Positions 1 to 37,200 of a stretch of 64,000 nucleotides of DNA are shown here, one piece after another; the first letter of the stretch is position 1, and each line of letters opens with the position of its first letter. The notes beneath the pieces are model-generated. The model saw only the letters and a list, made by a program, of their open reading frames with translations, made no database searches and was not told the DNA's origin. A program made the translations under genes and the position numbers. Source of the stretch: Manduca sexta (Eukaryota; Arthropoda; Insecta; Lepidoptera; Sphingidae); contig NC_051134.1 of assembly GCF_014839805.1 (NCBI RefSeq), positions 11,501,170 through 11,565,169 on the forward strand. Reading direction: 5' to 3'.

Positions 1-78
1 GAAAATTATATAGACTGACATATGAACACTAAGTACCATATATACAATAATAATGTACTATAAATTACACTCATTTAC

Positions 79-25293
<25,215 letters not shown>

Positions 25294-26368
25294 ATTCAGT
25301 ACACAGCAGCATTGATTGGCATCCTCCAAAGGATTTCACAAAACCACTTGATTAAAACTACATGAGGAACTACGTCGAATGGATATTACTCAATTATAAA
25401 AATGAAAATATTCATAATTACAACGCACGATAAAAAGCAAAGCGCACCCAACCAAAGCGAGACAAGCACAGATAAATAACAAATTTGAAGTTTACTGAAT
25501 TGCCACTCGTAAAATATAAAAAATTATATATAAGCGTTAAAATCCATTATTTCACATATTTACGAAATAATGACGATATTATATCATTTTTTTTACATTT
25601 CTAAATATAATATTTGACATATATAAATAATCTGGCAAAAAATATTCTGACAAACTACATATAAATAAGCATGAGTTTAGATTACGGGTGTATTATTACA
25701 GCTGGAAGGAGCACTTCAAGGATATTTATTATACATATAATAAAATATGTTATTATGATAAAGATCAAAGACTTAATTAATATAAATATATAAATAATAA
25801 TATATACTACATTGCTATCATAAGGTAAAAAATGTAAGGGTTTTTACTCACCGTCGACTATAAAGTGAGATTTGTTATTGCAAACATCTCTCATTAACAG
25901 CTACTTTCAATAAATGATTCCAGCTTTTTTCGGTTTATCTCAAAATGGATTAATCAGAACAATGTATTTTTTGACGTGCTTACTAATTACTCATTTTGAT
26001 TGGTTCATTCTCGAAATTGGCTTGAAGATTGAGATTGGGAGCGTTTATTGAAAACATAGAGAGGCTTTGGGATTGGATTGGTTTTAGGTATCTTTTCACA
26101 CTATCAAACGTCACTCCTTTTACAGCTGCTAAATCCATGTTATCCATATCTCTACGGTCTACCCTAGTTAGTCCCTAGTCTAGTCTTGCTCTATAGCCGT
26201 ATCGTCGTCGCGTCAGTGAATTGGATTGTCAATAATTGTCAATTGTCAATTGTCATTTGTCAAAGCTCAAAGTCAAACTGAAACTACTGTACTGCGAAGG
26301 TTGTGTTGTGTAACGTCGTACACAATCACAGTATTTTTATCAAGAAACTTAATTTAATCTTTATAAAG
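25294..26368. promoter_or_regulatory. Divergent intergenic region between EFA6 and Cisd2
   Basis: Start codons of the two oppositely oriented genes are 1,075 bp apart. The middle (25500-25850) is extremely AT-rich. The part nearest Cisd2 has four tandem 7-bp units AATTGTC/ATTTGTC (26234-26261) and a GC-richer patch with CGTCGTCGCGTCAGTG (26202-26217). Likely holds both promoters and 5' UTRs; no TATA box stands out. Confidence 0.5.
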
Positions 26369-29300
26369 ATGTATATTGTATCAAGTCTTGTGAAAGTTAC
26401 TATTCCTAATTATTTAGCCAGTTTACCGATACCTGATTCCATCGGCGGCTGGTTTCGTCTTGGAGGTAAGGAAAACCATGTTATTAGGGATTTCCCTTCA
26501 ACAAGGTTATCAGGAACATAAGTCGTTTCCTTGTTTACACAGTTATTAAACTGAATATATTGTTTAAACTTTTAGTATTTTAAGTTATCAGAAATTACTT
26601 TTTTTTCAGCTAACTGTAAAATTAACATCAGTACTATTTCTTTTTACCTTGGTTCAATGACATACTTTCAAGTTAACCTGCAATAGGCACTGAGTCATTC
26701 AACAATTATTTATTAGTTATTTTATCACAAGTAACAATATTTATACATTATAATTGAAACATTTGATGTGTTCAGATGAGTTTTGAAGTTCCAAACATCG
26801 AAATTAAATGTTAGTAATGAAAAATTGTTAAATAACACGTGATGATAGGTTAACAAAATTTTAATAAAAATTATCAATCACTTGGTAATTTTTAATTATT
26901 AATCAACAATAATTGTTGAAGTGACATCAACAGCTTTTTTAATAAAAGTGTTTGAAATGTATGTTACAAAGTATTATTATTCCCAATTATTATAAACAAC
27001 TTCAAGGTTTGTAGTGGCACTTAACTTTTTGTTTCACAACTGCAAACAGGTGTTACTGATTCAAATTTCGAATATCATTTTTATTGAGTAACAGAATGTA
27101 AAACAGATTTAAATAAGAGCCTTTTATTTTATTGTCATATTAATAATTTCAGTACATACCATTGTGTCATAAAAGCTTTTTCTCCATCTCAATTGACTGA
27201 AAAGGATTTCAAATTAGGTGCCATTTCTGCAGAAATGCCTTCAGGCAAAGTTTGGCCAGTGCTGTTGATAAATAAGTTAACATCTTTATGTCTTTTAGAT
27301 TCTGTTTTAAGTATATAACATGATTTTATTTGCCATGGACTTTTTCGAACAATGGTCATAAATTTTGCAATAACTCTATAAAACTTGTTTTTTATACATT
27401 TGCATATAGAAACATTTGTTCCTATAATGTCTAATTATGACATTATCAAAATTCTACACAATAATATCCATGAAAAAATATGTTCAGTAATAACAAATCT
27501 TATGTTAAAATTGTATGGAAAACCAATTCACTTGATTAAATTATGATAAAAGTATCTTAATCTCTGTCCATTATAGCATCAAATTTGCCAAGTTTTTATT
27601 CATTTCAGTAATTTAATTTGTTCACAATAACAAAATTTTTGTTTTCAGTTAGGGACTGGCTCGCTTTAATACCTCCTACAGCAGTAGTAGGTGGCATCTC
27701 ATATTATTCATATCTAACTATCAAGAAGGCAAGGGAAGCCGGCAATGGACAAATAAACCCAATAATAAGGAAAGACATTCAAAAAGTGGTGGACTTTATT
27801 GATATAGAGGATATCACAGAGAAAGCTGTCCTTTGCAGATGTTGGAGAAGCAAAAATGTAAGTATATTTTACGAAATCTATGGGTGTTTAACTTGTTTTT
27901 AAGGGATTGAGAGATTTTTTATCTAATCATATGAAAAATAAGTATGGTTGCGCCATATTTCTAATTCATTCTTTATAAATTTTAACTTCGCATTTCCGGT
28001 CGCGTCAATCCAAATGATGTCTTTTTTATTAATAATTAAGTGACACGACACGTGCACTTCCTTGCCGCATCCCTTTCCCGCACATACCTTTCCAGCGAAC
28101 GAGAGCGAGAGCGCTTCGCTGGGAATTGGTTCCGCGAGTGTCCGCGCGCCGTACGGGGTGTGGGTGCAAAAAACACTCTTGTTCGCGCCCTGCAATGACA
28201 TGGACACGATGACGTCGCTCGCATAATTAATTGAAAATTATCGGTCTGTGATGTTGTTTCCTTAATTAACTTCGTGTGAGTGTGCCTATCATAGATAGGG
28301 AGTGAAGTTTAGTTTAAGTGGTCGCCGCAAGCAGAAACACGAAGCCGCCAGCATCATACAGCCGAACCGCCGCCGCAGACGCCGTAAGGTACTGTGCTCC
28401 CATCCTTTAGGAGTTGCCTATATTTACATTCCTATCCCGCAGGCAGCTCTAATCCTACAAGTGCGTGTCGTGTCCAGATACCTTTTCCCCCGCAAAATAC
28501 AGTCCACTATTTTTTCTAAAGTAAAGAACCAGCGCCTCCAAAGTATGTTTAAATTATTAATGCATTAAGCTCACAATGTTTGTGAATGTTATGTTCAAAT
28601 TTTAAGAAAGATGTAATCTTGTAAAGATTTTATCTATTATGGTTTAATGTGAAGGTGATCCTGGTAATGAAGGTATAATAAAACTTCTATGTTAATGAGA
28701 ATTTTATATTCAAACTGAAAACTAAAGGGTGTACCAATAAAATTTGTATCATACACTAAAAACCTAGTTAAGAAAACAGGTTTTATCCTAACCATTTAGT
28801 TTATTTAATTACAATATATCATTTCAAATAATAATATAAAATTTTTACAATAGCCACCATCATGGTCTGGAAGTTGAAAATTTTCACTGCCCAATAGTGA
28901 ACAAAAGTCCTGTTAGTTATAGTCTAAACATGTTCGCTTATTAACATTTTTTATAACTATTACCAAAATTTTATAATCATTGCCATTCCTTTGATAGTGA
29001 ATGGTAAATAATGGTAATATGTTTTTCTTATTTAAAATTTTATTTACTCAATAACATAATATACATTATTATGTAAACAAAAATATATTTGACAATATAA
29101 AAAATTTATAACAATAATGATTTTATTAGCATCAGGTTCTTGCACAAATGAAAATAAAAAAAATATGTACAAAGGTTTAAACCCCAACATATTATATAAG
29201 GTTTTTTGGTGGCGAACCTGAAGCGTTTATTCTGATTGACTATTGTAGAGTTAGTTGCTAAAATGACAATAAAAATTAGGAAATCTATACTATCATATAC

Positions 29301-31397
29301 TGAAGAGTATGTTTTTTTGAACGCACTTAGGAACTACTAGGTCGAATTGAAAAATTCTTTTAGTGTTGGATAGCCCATTTGTCGAGGAAGCCTATAGGCT
29401 ATAAAACACTACGCTATGACCGATTGCAGTGGCGCATTTATAGAAAATGTTGTAATTAATATTTATAAAGGCGTGGCTGGCCTTGTGGTGGCTACGGTGC
29501 TGTAAAGATAAGGCCCTTTATCTAGTGTAAGATTCAATAAAAACAAGACGATTATTTTCCTTGTTTTAATTTAAACGACGAATGAATTTAAACTTCTCGC
29601 TCCACAATCGAGAATTCCAGCTATTTATTTAGCGCTCGCGGAATGGATGTCCATTTCGCAAGCTTGCAGCGTGCATGATGTTCGAAGTATTGCCGCGCGA
29701 TGCACTTTGTAAAAAGTATATTTTGTTTGTAGTAGAAACTTTAAAAAAAATATATATGGAATTGATTCATTTGTAACTACCTTTAAAACTGAAATAAGCG
29801 AAGATGATTTTCATAAAATTATACACTCTACATATGTTAGGCACTTCTTTGAATATAATTATAAAGCTTGTATCAACATTATAATTTAAATGATTTCTAT
29901 GTTTAAACGAATAATTGTTTTATGATGTTTTATAATAGAAGAAAATAATAAATGATAATTTATATACGAAAAGATTTAAATCTCCTTATTTTAGTAGATT
30001 GTTACACCAGTGCCTGGCGTTTGTTTATAAGATTCTGCTTTATCAGCATTTAATCTATTGCTATCAATTCATTGTCGGTGTTTTTGTGACCGACATATCG
30101 TTTATCTTATCATGAAAATTCGAGTGTAAAATAACATATATGTTTTGGCCTATGGTGCCGCAGAAAAGTCACAGGTTATCCATGTTACTTTTACATCAGC
30201 GTAACATGTTCCAAGTCTGATATGATAATCTCATAAAAAATATGATACAGCCACAAACAAACCCTGTGAACAGCTTTTTCGTGTGACCAAAATAATGGTG
30301 TTCAATGTATTATATCCATTATAAATATTTTCATTAGATACTTTTAATAGTTATTAGGTAGTATATGTGAATATTGAAAATGTGTTGTGAACGTCTAGAA
30401 TCTAAAGTAACTTTCCAAATGAAATGATTCAGACTTTGGCTGAAACAGTTCACAATTAATTGACTTTCTATTCTTACAGATTGCTTTTGAAACCTGCATG
30501 ATCATTGTCATTTTCACATCTTACTACGGATTTTGAAGTGTTCTCGGCTGAATAGTGGACGTGCCGTTTTATAATAAAAAATAAAATTAACACCAAACTT
30601 CACGCCCTGTCATTGAATAGCCATCTTAAGTATTTATAACGGTAATACACCGTTAATCGTCTAGTTCCCAAACAACCTTGAACAGTATTTGTGATCTCTG
30701 GATCGATCGCGTATTGGACCAATCAGAATAGTTTGACGCAACGATAGTAATAATAATTTCAATTGGTTTATATTCGGGATCCATTTGGTGATCGATCGAG
30801 CTATCCGCTTTACTATTTTAGCCATTTGGTCGATCTTCCCTGTTTTATGTAAAAAATCTTATCATTTTGTTTTATCATCTAAGTTTACTTATATTTATTG
30901 TTTTTTTTTCATCATCTAGCGAAATGTTATTTTGTTGCATCATCTAAAAAATTGTTATCATTTTTTTTTTCATCGATATGTAAGTGTAACAAGCAATAAA
31001 ATTTATCAATCATATGTAACTTTGTGGGAGATCTAGATTTTATTAGCGTTTATTTATTTCAAGAATATATTTTAGATGTAAATTTTAGGCACGTCAAGCA
31101 ATCTATAATGACACACATAAGATATCGATCTAACTTTCCTAATTACTAAAACTAAACTAAAATGATCTAGCAACTTATAATAGTGGACCGCGAACATTGA
31201 ATTACTCTTTAACAACATAAAAACGAACGGTGTCATCGTTTTAATCGGCGACGTGACTCATCGAGCAATTCAATCATTGATAAAAACGCAATTGTTGTTT
31301 TCAGTGGCCGTACTGCGACGGCGCGCACGGGGCTCATAACAGGGCCACGGGCGACAACACCGGCCCAGTAGTCGTCAGACATAAGCCGACGGAATAA
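26369..31397 (+). CDS. Cisd2: CDGSH iron-sulfur domain-containing protein 2 (CISD2/Miner1)
   Basis: Three exons, 26369-26465, 27649-27857 and 31305-31397, join with phases 1 and 0 into 132 codons plus stop, close to human CISD2 (135 aa). The protein has an N-terminal segment, a membrane anchor DWLALIPPTAVVGGISYYSY (about 35-54), a linker, and the zinc-finger-like CDGSH motif CRCWRSKNWPYCDGAH, with three Cys and one His as ligands of a [2Fe-2S] cluster. The last intron splits the motif between SKN and WPYCDG. In animals the protein sits in the ER and outer mitochondrial membrane and influences calcium handling, autophagy and lifespan. The start ATG follows TTATAAAG, and no in-frame ATG is seen upstream. 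Complete and apparently functional. A poly(A) signal AATAAA occurs at 31823. Confidence 0.96.
28020..28400. other. GC-rich island in Cisd2 intron 2 with possible unlinked exon
   Basis: The island lies about 160 bp after the second Cisd2 exon. It is CpG-rich (around GTCCGCGCGCCGTACGGG) and contains GATGACGTCGCTCGC. A plus-strand stretch, SGRRKQKHEAASIIQ then an Arg-rich run, ends at CGTAAG|GTACTG, a plausible donor (28389). It could be an alternative promoter, a first exon of a non-coding RNA, or an old GC-rich insertion. No family recognised. Confidence 0.25.
29325..29455 (+). repeat. Dispersed repeat (TTGGATAGCC family), copy 1
   Basis: Shares GTCGAATTGAAAAA, TTGGATAGCC, TCGAGGAAG, CTATAGGCTATA and CGCTATGACC in order with 61445-61560. 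Belongs to the very abundant lepidopteran repeat group that also contributes the CTAG-ended fragments. Non-coding. In Cisd2 intron 2. Confidence 0.65.
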
Positions 31398-33044
31398 CCA
31401 GTGCAAGTTCCGGAATCGTAGCTACGGCATCTACCAAGGCCATTTCAAACTTACCGCTAACAAGAATGGACAATGATATCTCCTGATACTATGACAGATT
31501 GGCATAGCATTAATACAGAATAACATTCCCGTTAATTCAGATAAGGCCGTGGACTTCATTTCCCGTATTTGCTAAATTTTACGGTCTTATGCATTGTTGA
31601 TAGCCCTAGCTATAGATCCCATGCACCGAATCTATGAAGTATGTACCAGTGATAAATAATGTGATCATGTTAAGCGAAATTTGTTGTATATTGACACAAT
31701 ATTTAATTTTCTAAGAACAAATATTTTTAAGTTATCGTATTGCATTTTTAGCGCAATTTTTTGCATGGAGGCGTGTTTCGAATTTTTGTAATCAGATTAT
31801 TGAATTATGATCAAATAAGCATAATAAAGTGGATTGTTATGATATTAAATTAGTAATTTTATTTATGCATCCAAATTGGATTTTTACTAATAGTATATGT
31901 CAGTATACATAATACAAATGTAATAATTTCTTCAAAACTTGTTTATAAATGAATTTATATGTTTAATTAATTATTTTTAACAACTATGTAGTAATATGAT
32001 TAATATAATATCTCTTTTGTCGAACAAAACGTAACTATTTCTGCGACAACTCATCACTGTAGCATGCAGAGAGGGCGTGTTTCTCGTAATACCGGCTTCT
32101 TTTGTCATAAATTTCTTTTAATTCCGGGTAAATACGTCTATTTTTTTTTATCTTCGGTATAAAATAAGTGGAGTGTAATGAATATTGAACTTTAATTTGA
32201 AACAATCTTATTATTAAGGGAATGGAAAAACAGAAGTTTATACAATTTCAATTTATTTCCAAAGGTTCTTATATTATCACATCACAGACATGTTTTACTT
32301 TACGTAATGAATAAATAATACAATACAAACATGCCAATCATTATATCTATTTATTTTATATGACTACACTTTACATTGTGATTGTCCTCGATATAACAGT
32401 ATGGCACTCGCTTATATTAACATATTTATATTAATAGATAAACTGGCAAGTAGAGGCCATGTGGGATAGGATGATATTGGGATAGCAAGCCACTATCCGC
32501 GTTGAGGCGTATCTAGCGTGCAAATGTATTGAGACTGCTTAAAACTCAAAGTTTATGCACTAAAATTTTTATTTTTTTAAATGAGTAGTTTTAAAAACAA
32601 GAAACGCATCATAAAAGAAGTTGCGTTTTAAATAGAGAATTTGTAGTAATTAGTTATTACATAACACGGCATTATTTAAACATTGTAAACAGCTTAAACA
32701 AAAATCCAAAGTCAATAACTAAATCCAACGACAATATTTTCGTCATTATTGATATTTTATTATGATTAACTATTTTATTTATCTGCTTATAAGAGATTCA
32801 CATAGAAATGTTATTAACAGCTAAATATTCTAGCCAATTTATTCAGTCTTAATGCTTTCTAGCTAATTATATGCACTAAAGCAATTATTGAGACAGTCGT
32901 ATTTCGCAAGCGTGGCATATAATTGTAGTAACTGCTGCTTACAACTGAAACGAAAACAAATCAATTAATAAATACACAAAAAAGTTTAATTACTTACTTT
33001 AAAAAATTCTGAACCTAAGTCTTGTGAAGTCGCAAGATCTTTAT

Positions 33045-33120
33045 AACTATTGCTGTACGGGAATCAAATCTGCATTTCCTTATTTCAAAGCTAACTATCA
33101 CCCGCTAAGCCATAAAGGCT
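33045..33120 (-). mobile_element. Degenerate tRNA-derived SINE head
   Basis: On the minus strand an A box TGGCTTAGCGGG (33101-33112) is followed by a weak B box GATTTGATTCCC (33059-33070). The spacing fits a tRNA-like head; the body is not recognisable. Confidence 0.5.
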
Positions 33121-34159
33121 ATTCATAACATTATAAGTAATAAGTAAACATAGGCCATACGTGATCACCTCTTTATCTCACTAGCGGTTGTCTGTGAAAG
33201 GGTATTTTTTAGAGACATTCTCACCCATCACTACAACTCCTGTGAGCCATGATCAGCAGTGGCACGCATTTTATTACACCGAGCAGTGAAGGTCGGCGAG
33301 TCTCAGGGAACACTAATCTGTCTTTATCCCACAATGAAATTAATTAAATAGAAAGATAGGGAGGAGTTGGAAATATGAATTGTCCACTTGACAATGATAG
33401 GGTATTTATGAAAAAATCATTAGACAATATCAACAACAATGGTCATTAAAGTAATATCTTTCTTTATCATCGCGCTATTAGTCCGCAATGAATAGAGTCC
33501 CAATTAAGAACACTTTCTAGTGCGAATTGTGAGATGGTCGTTAGAAATTGCAATTTTATCACTTTCTTTTAACTGAAACTATCTACGGACCGTTAAACAT
33601 TATCTCGTTACAAATATAAGTTATTATATTGTTGTATGTTTAGGTAATCATTTGTTATTTCCCTCGAATATTTTTAGAGTAAAATCATTGGTTAGGTAAA
33701 TTACTAAATTAATGTTTAATGGTAAGCTCATTTGAGAGCAAAAAATAAAACCATGCCGTTGATACTTATGTGAGACATTATTCGTATCTACTTATTACTT
33801 ACTATTAAAATAAGTTAAAATATAAAAACATTGTAAAATTGATAACTAGTTGATTAAATACGTAGGCGTATATTTCGAAAACTTCTAATCATACAGGGGC
33901 CTTATTCTCTATCCCGCACGTTATTTTGACAGTGCGTAACAAGCATATAACACAACCCATCATGTTTAGTACTATAGAAATTTGGCTTACAGAATACCAT
34001 TCCACACACATATCTCGAAGATAACATGACACGGCCGCGTTACGCGATTTCACTATCATACAGAATAAGGGCCCAGAAATGATGGTCGTGACATCCAAAT
34101 TAACAAGTTACTTTTGGTAGGTGCCTAGCTTTTTGGAAATTACGAATTTATTTAAGTAT

Positions 34160-34235
34160 CTGTGTCTGAGAATCGAACCTTTACGACCTTCGTTTTACAT
34201 TAGACAACTGCGTGTGGATTGGCATCTAGAATATC
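34160..34235 (-). mobile_element. Possible degenerate SINE head
   Basis: A good B box GGTTCGATTCTC (minus, 34168-34179) with only a poor A-box match upstream. Probably a decayed SINE; not a folding tRNA. Confidence 0.35.
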
Positions 34236-34284
34236 CCTATCAACGCAGAACATCGCTCTACTATGATTAAAATTAATTTAAGGT

Positions 34285-37200
34285 TTAGCTTACTTCTATT
34301 CTTGTCTCGGCTATGTTCTCCTCATTCCTCAACAACTCGTGTTTCAGCCCATTCCGCTTTCTGAAAATATATGAAACATCATCATTTTCATTTGTAAATT
34401 TATGATACATCAATAGAATACTTTTTCATTAATTAACTTACTATATACTCTGTGTATCCCATTTGACTAATGTTTCACAAAAATAAATCATAAATAAAAT
34501 AATGTATAATAGAAATCTAAAATTTCATAAGGTTAAACATCCCACACATCGCCTATAAAACGTGGAAAGGAAAGCGTCTGTATTGAAATGCAATAAAACG
34601 GGCTATAAACGATTGTATAGACTCTGTCCGACCTCCTGAGTTCCTAAGAGGGAGTATTCACAACGTGGACGTGGTTTCCGTCGCAGTTGACCGCTTCCTA
34701 CGCAGCGGGGATCCGGACCAGTGTATCGAGTTACCCCACACAATAGCGCTTTATGTTAACGTGCCAGCGACAAATAATGTTTATTCCCGGCACATTAAAT
34801 GCCTTGTTTTATAAATCTGTTGGCGTCTCGAGAACTATGGTCAGTGACGATCGGGCGGACGACCTTCTTGTTTTATTTCGTAAACATAACATTTTATAGT
34901 GCAGCTGTTTGTACAAATCTAATTATAGACACGATGTGCCCTTAGCGTGAGCAATGATCTACGCTTCGGTATTGTAAGTAAATGTCAGTGGTGGTTACGG
35001 TATCTTGTTACGTTATAACAAAACACTTGTGTCATTGAAAGGGTATACAGAGTCGGCCACACAATTAGTTAAGGGTATTAGTATTCCTGTACTATTTGCA
35101 GTAATACAGGTAGATAAAAAAATTTTTAGCATAATTAAATTCTCAAAAAATTCTAGTCGAGAATCAGCCTTAGGATTCTTTGGCTTACAGATAAGACGTG
35201 TTGGTATCGATCATCAATAAAAAAATTCTCTTGTTAAAATATCTATAAAAATATTTTCCTAGTAATACTAACAAGTATATCCGTCTCCAGACGATGAGGG
35301 CTGAGTAGGCGAGACAAACGATACTGCAGGTGACCACCACCATGATACCCGCCGCCGCGCCAACCGGCTCTGTGCGGCCTGCCGTGAACCGCAACCGTGT
35401 TGTTGTGTCTTTTGATACGATAGTCTCTGAACCTGAAAACGTAATAATAGAACGTTATATCTTTGAATAATTTTTGACTATGGTTGTTTCGCTGTTCCAT
35501 GCCATTTAGCGTGTTAGAGGTTTTTATATTATGATTTTAGTTTTTCGTTGCGGCTATAGGATTTCTGATCAGATTTTATTGTTGTGCTTAAAATACAATT
35601 GCATTTTAGGCAAAAGACGCATTGGCAAAAGAAAAAGTTTAAATATAATCTTCATATTTATAAACAAGTGATAAGATAAGAATACAAACCTTGTAAGAAT
35701 TCGGCTTGTGAATCTGGAACAAGCGGCACCTCGGTTCTCGCATCCTCTTCATCCTCCGGGAAGATCGGCAAATCCATGTGTTCAGGATTGTCGTCCCGAG
35801 AATGAAGCATGTCAAACACTTCCGACCTGATATCATACAGCATTGTGTTATGGATTATGAATTTTTAAATAATTGTTTACATTTGGGTTGGGAAGTATGG
35901 AAATCTAATATGTAAGTGCGTTCAAACATGACATTATGTTATATTGTCTTATAGTTCGGTAAAGGCTGTTTTAATTGTTACCTGCTCACTCCGTCTTTAT
36001 CATCGACGAGTAGTTTCAACATTGTAACGTTCGCTTCCAAGGTTTTGTAGCGACTGTTGTCTTCGACCTCTTTTGCAAGAGTCGGTAAACTTTCGGGCGG
36101 TTTCGTCGACTCTATTGAAGTTTGACCGATGCATGCTTTCACGCCTAGAATGATATAAATTTTATAACGTTATTATCATTATATTTATTATATACATAGT
36201 GCATGTATTATGGAATAATAAATGTAAGTATCAAAAAATTTAAAACGATTTTCTTTGGTGTCTGACAACGGGAAAAAGACCTTTACTGACATAATCTTAA
36301 ATAACATTTTTGATTACAATGTATTGTTGTAAGGTTTTCTATTGAACATTAAAGAATGCTCAAATCCTCCTTGAGTGGAATCAACATTCTTTACGAACAG
36401 CAATTATTTACAATTTACTAAACGAGGTCGAATCGCATCTTAAAATGCACATTCGCAATAACTATTCGCGTGTAATAAAAACTTAACACATAAATCATTC
36501 GCAAGTTAGCGGGATTAATCGAATAATTGATTATGTTCAAGAGCCATAAAGATGTCGATGACGGCTTGAGTATAAAGGCCACTTCAAGTTTAATTCAATT
36601 TACACGACTGATGTGAAAGTTATGAAACGCCGTAGCACCGTTATCAAGTGTCCCATTAGTTAATATTTACAATGTTAACTAATAGTATTCAAACTGTAGT
36701 CCACTCCGGAGTTATCGAAATGCAAACATTCTCGATGTTGGTCCGGCGTACACTTAAATTAGTGGGTCAGGCGCAGCTTTAAAATGTGTACTTAACGGTC
36801 TGTAAGCCGGTTTTGTACTTAACGTAAATCGAAGACAGTAATATTTAGTAAACCCCTGAATGTAATTGTATGACTCATTGCTGTGCTTATTGATCGCATG
36901 GAGATAGTTTGCTAAGCGCAAGTTACAAAGTGAAAGTTTTAAAGAGACAAATCAGTTGCACATCACATTTCGAATTAGCATTTTGAGTTGAGGATTTGTC
37001 CGAGTTACATGTTTGAACTCTACACCATTTCTCGTGTTTGCAATTTCACTTTAATGAAGTGTTTGTTTACATATTGTTACATCGCCATCGTTTGTGCATA
37101 ATGTATTGTACAAATTTTCAGAATCTAACCAGTTATTTAAATATTCATGCCACATATAAAAATAACGGTAACATTATCTAAAATACTCTGCTTAAATGTC

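Larger units (their letters stand above)
31398..34284. other. Intergenic region between Cisd2 and the type I membrane protein gene
   Basis: The two genes converge here. It begins with the Cisd2 3' UTR (poly(A) signal AATAAA at 31823-31828). The rest is AT-rich with no credible coding frame. Two degenerate SINE heads (about 33045-33120 and 34160-34235, both minus) are visible. Confidence 0.6.

Noticed and set aside
30860..30975. Loosely repeated TCATCTAA units with T runs, possible minisatellite
   Set aside because: Spacing and sequence vary too much; probably chance in T-rich DNA.
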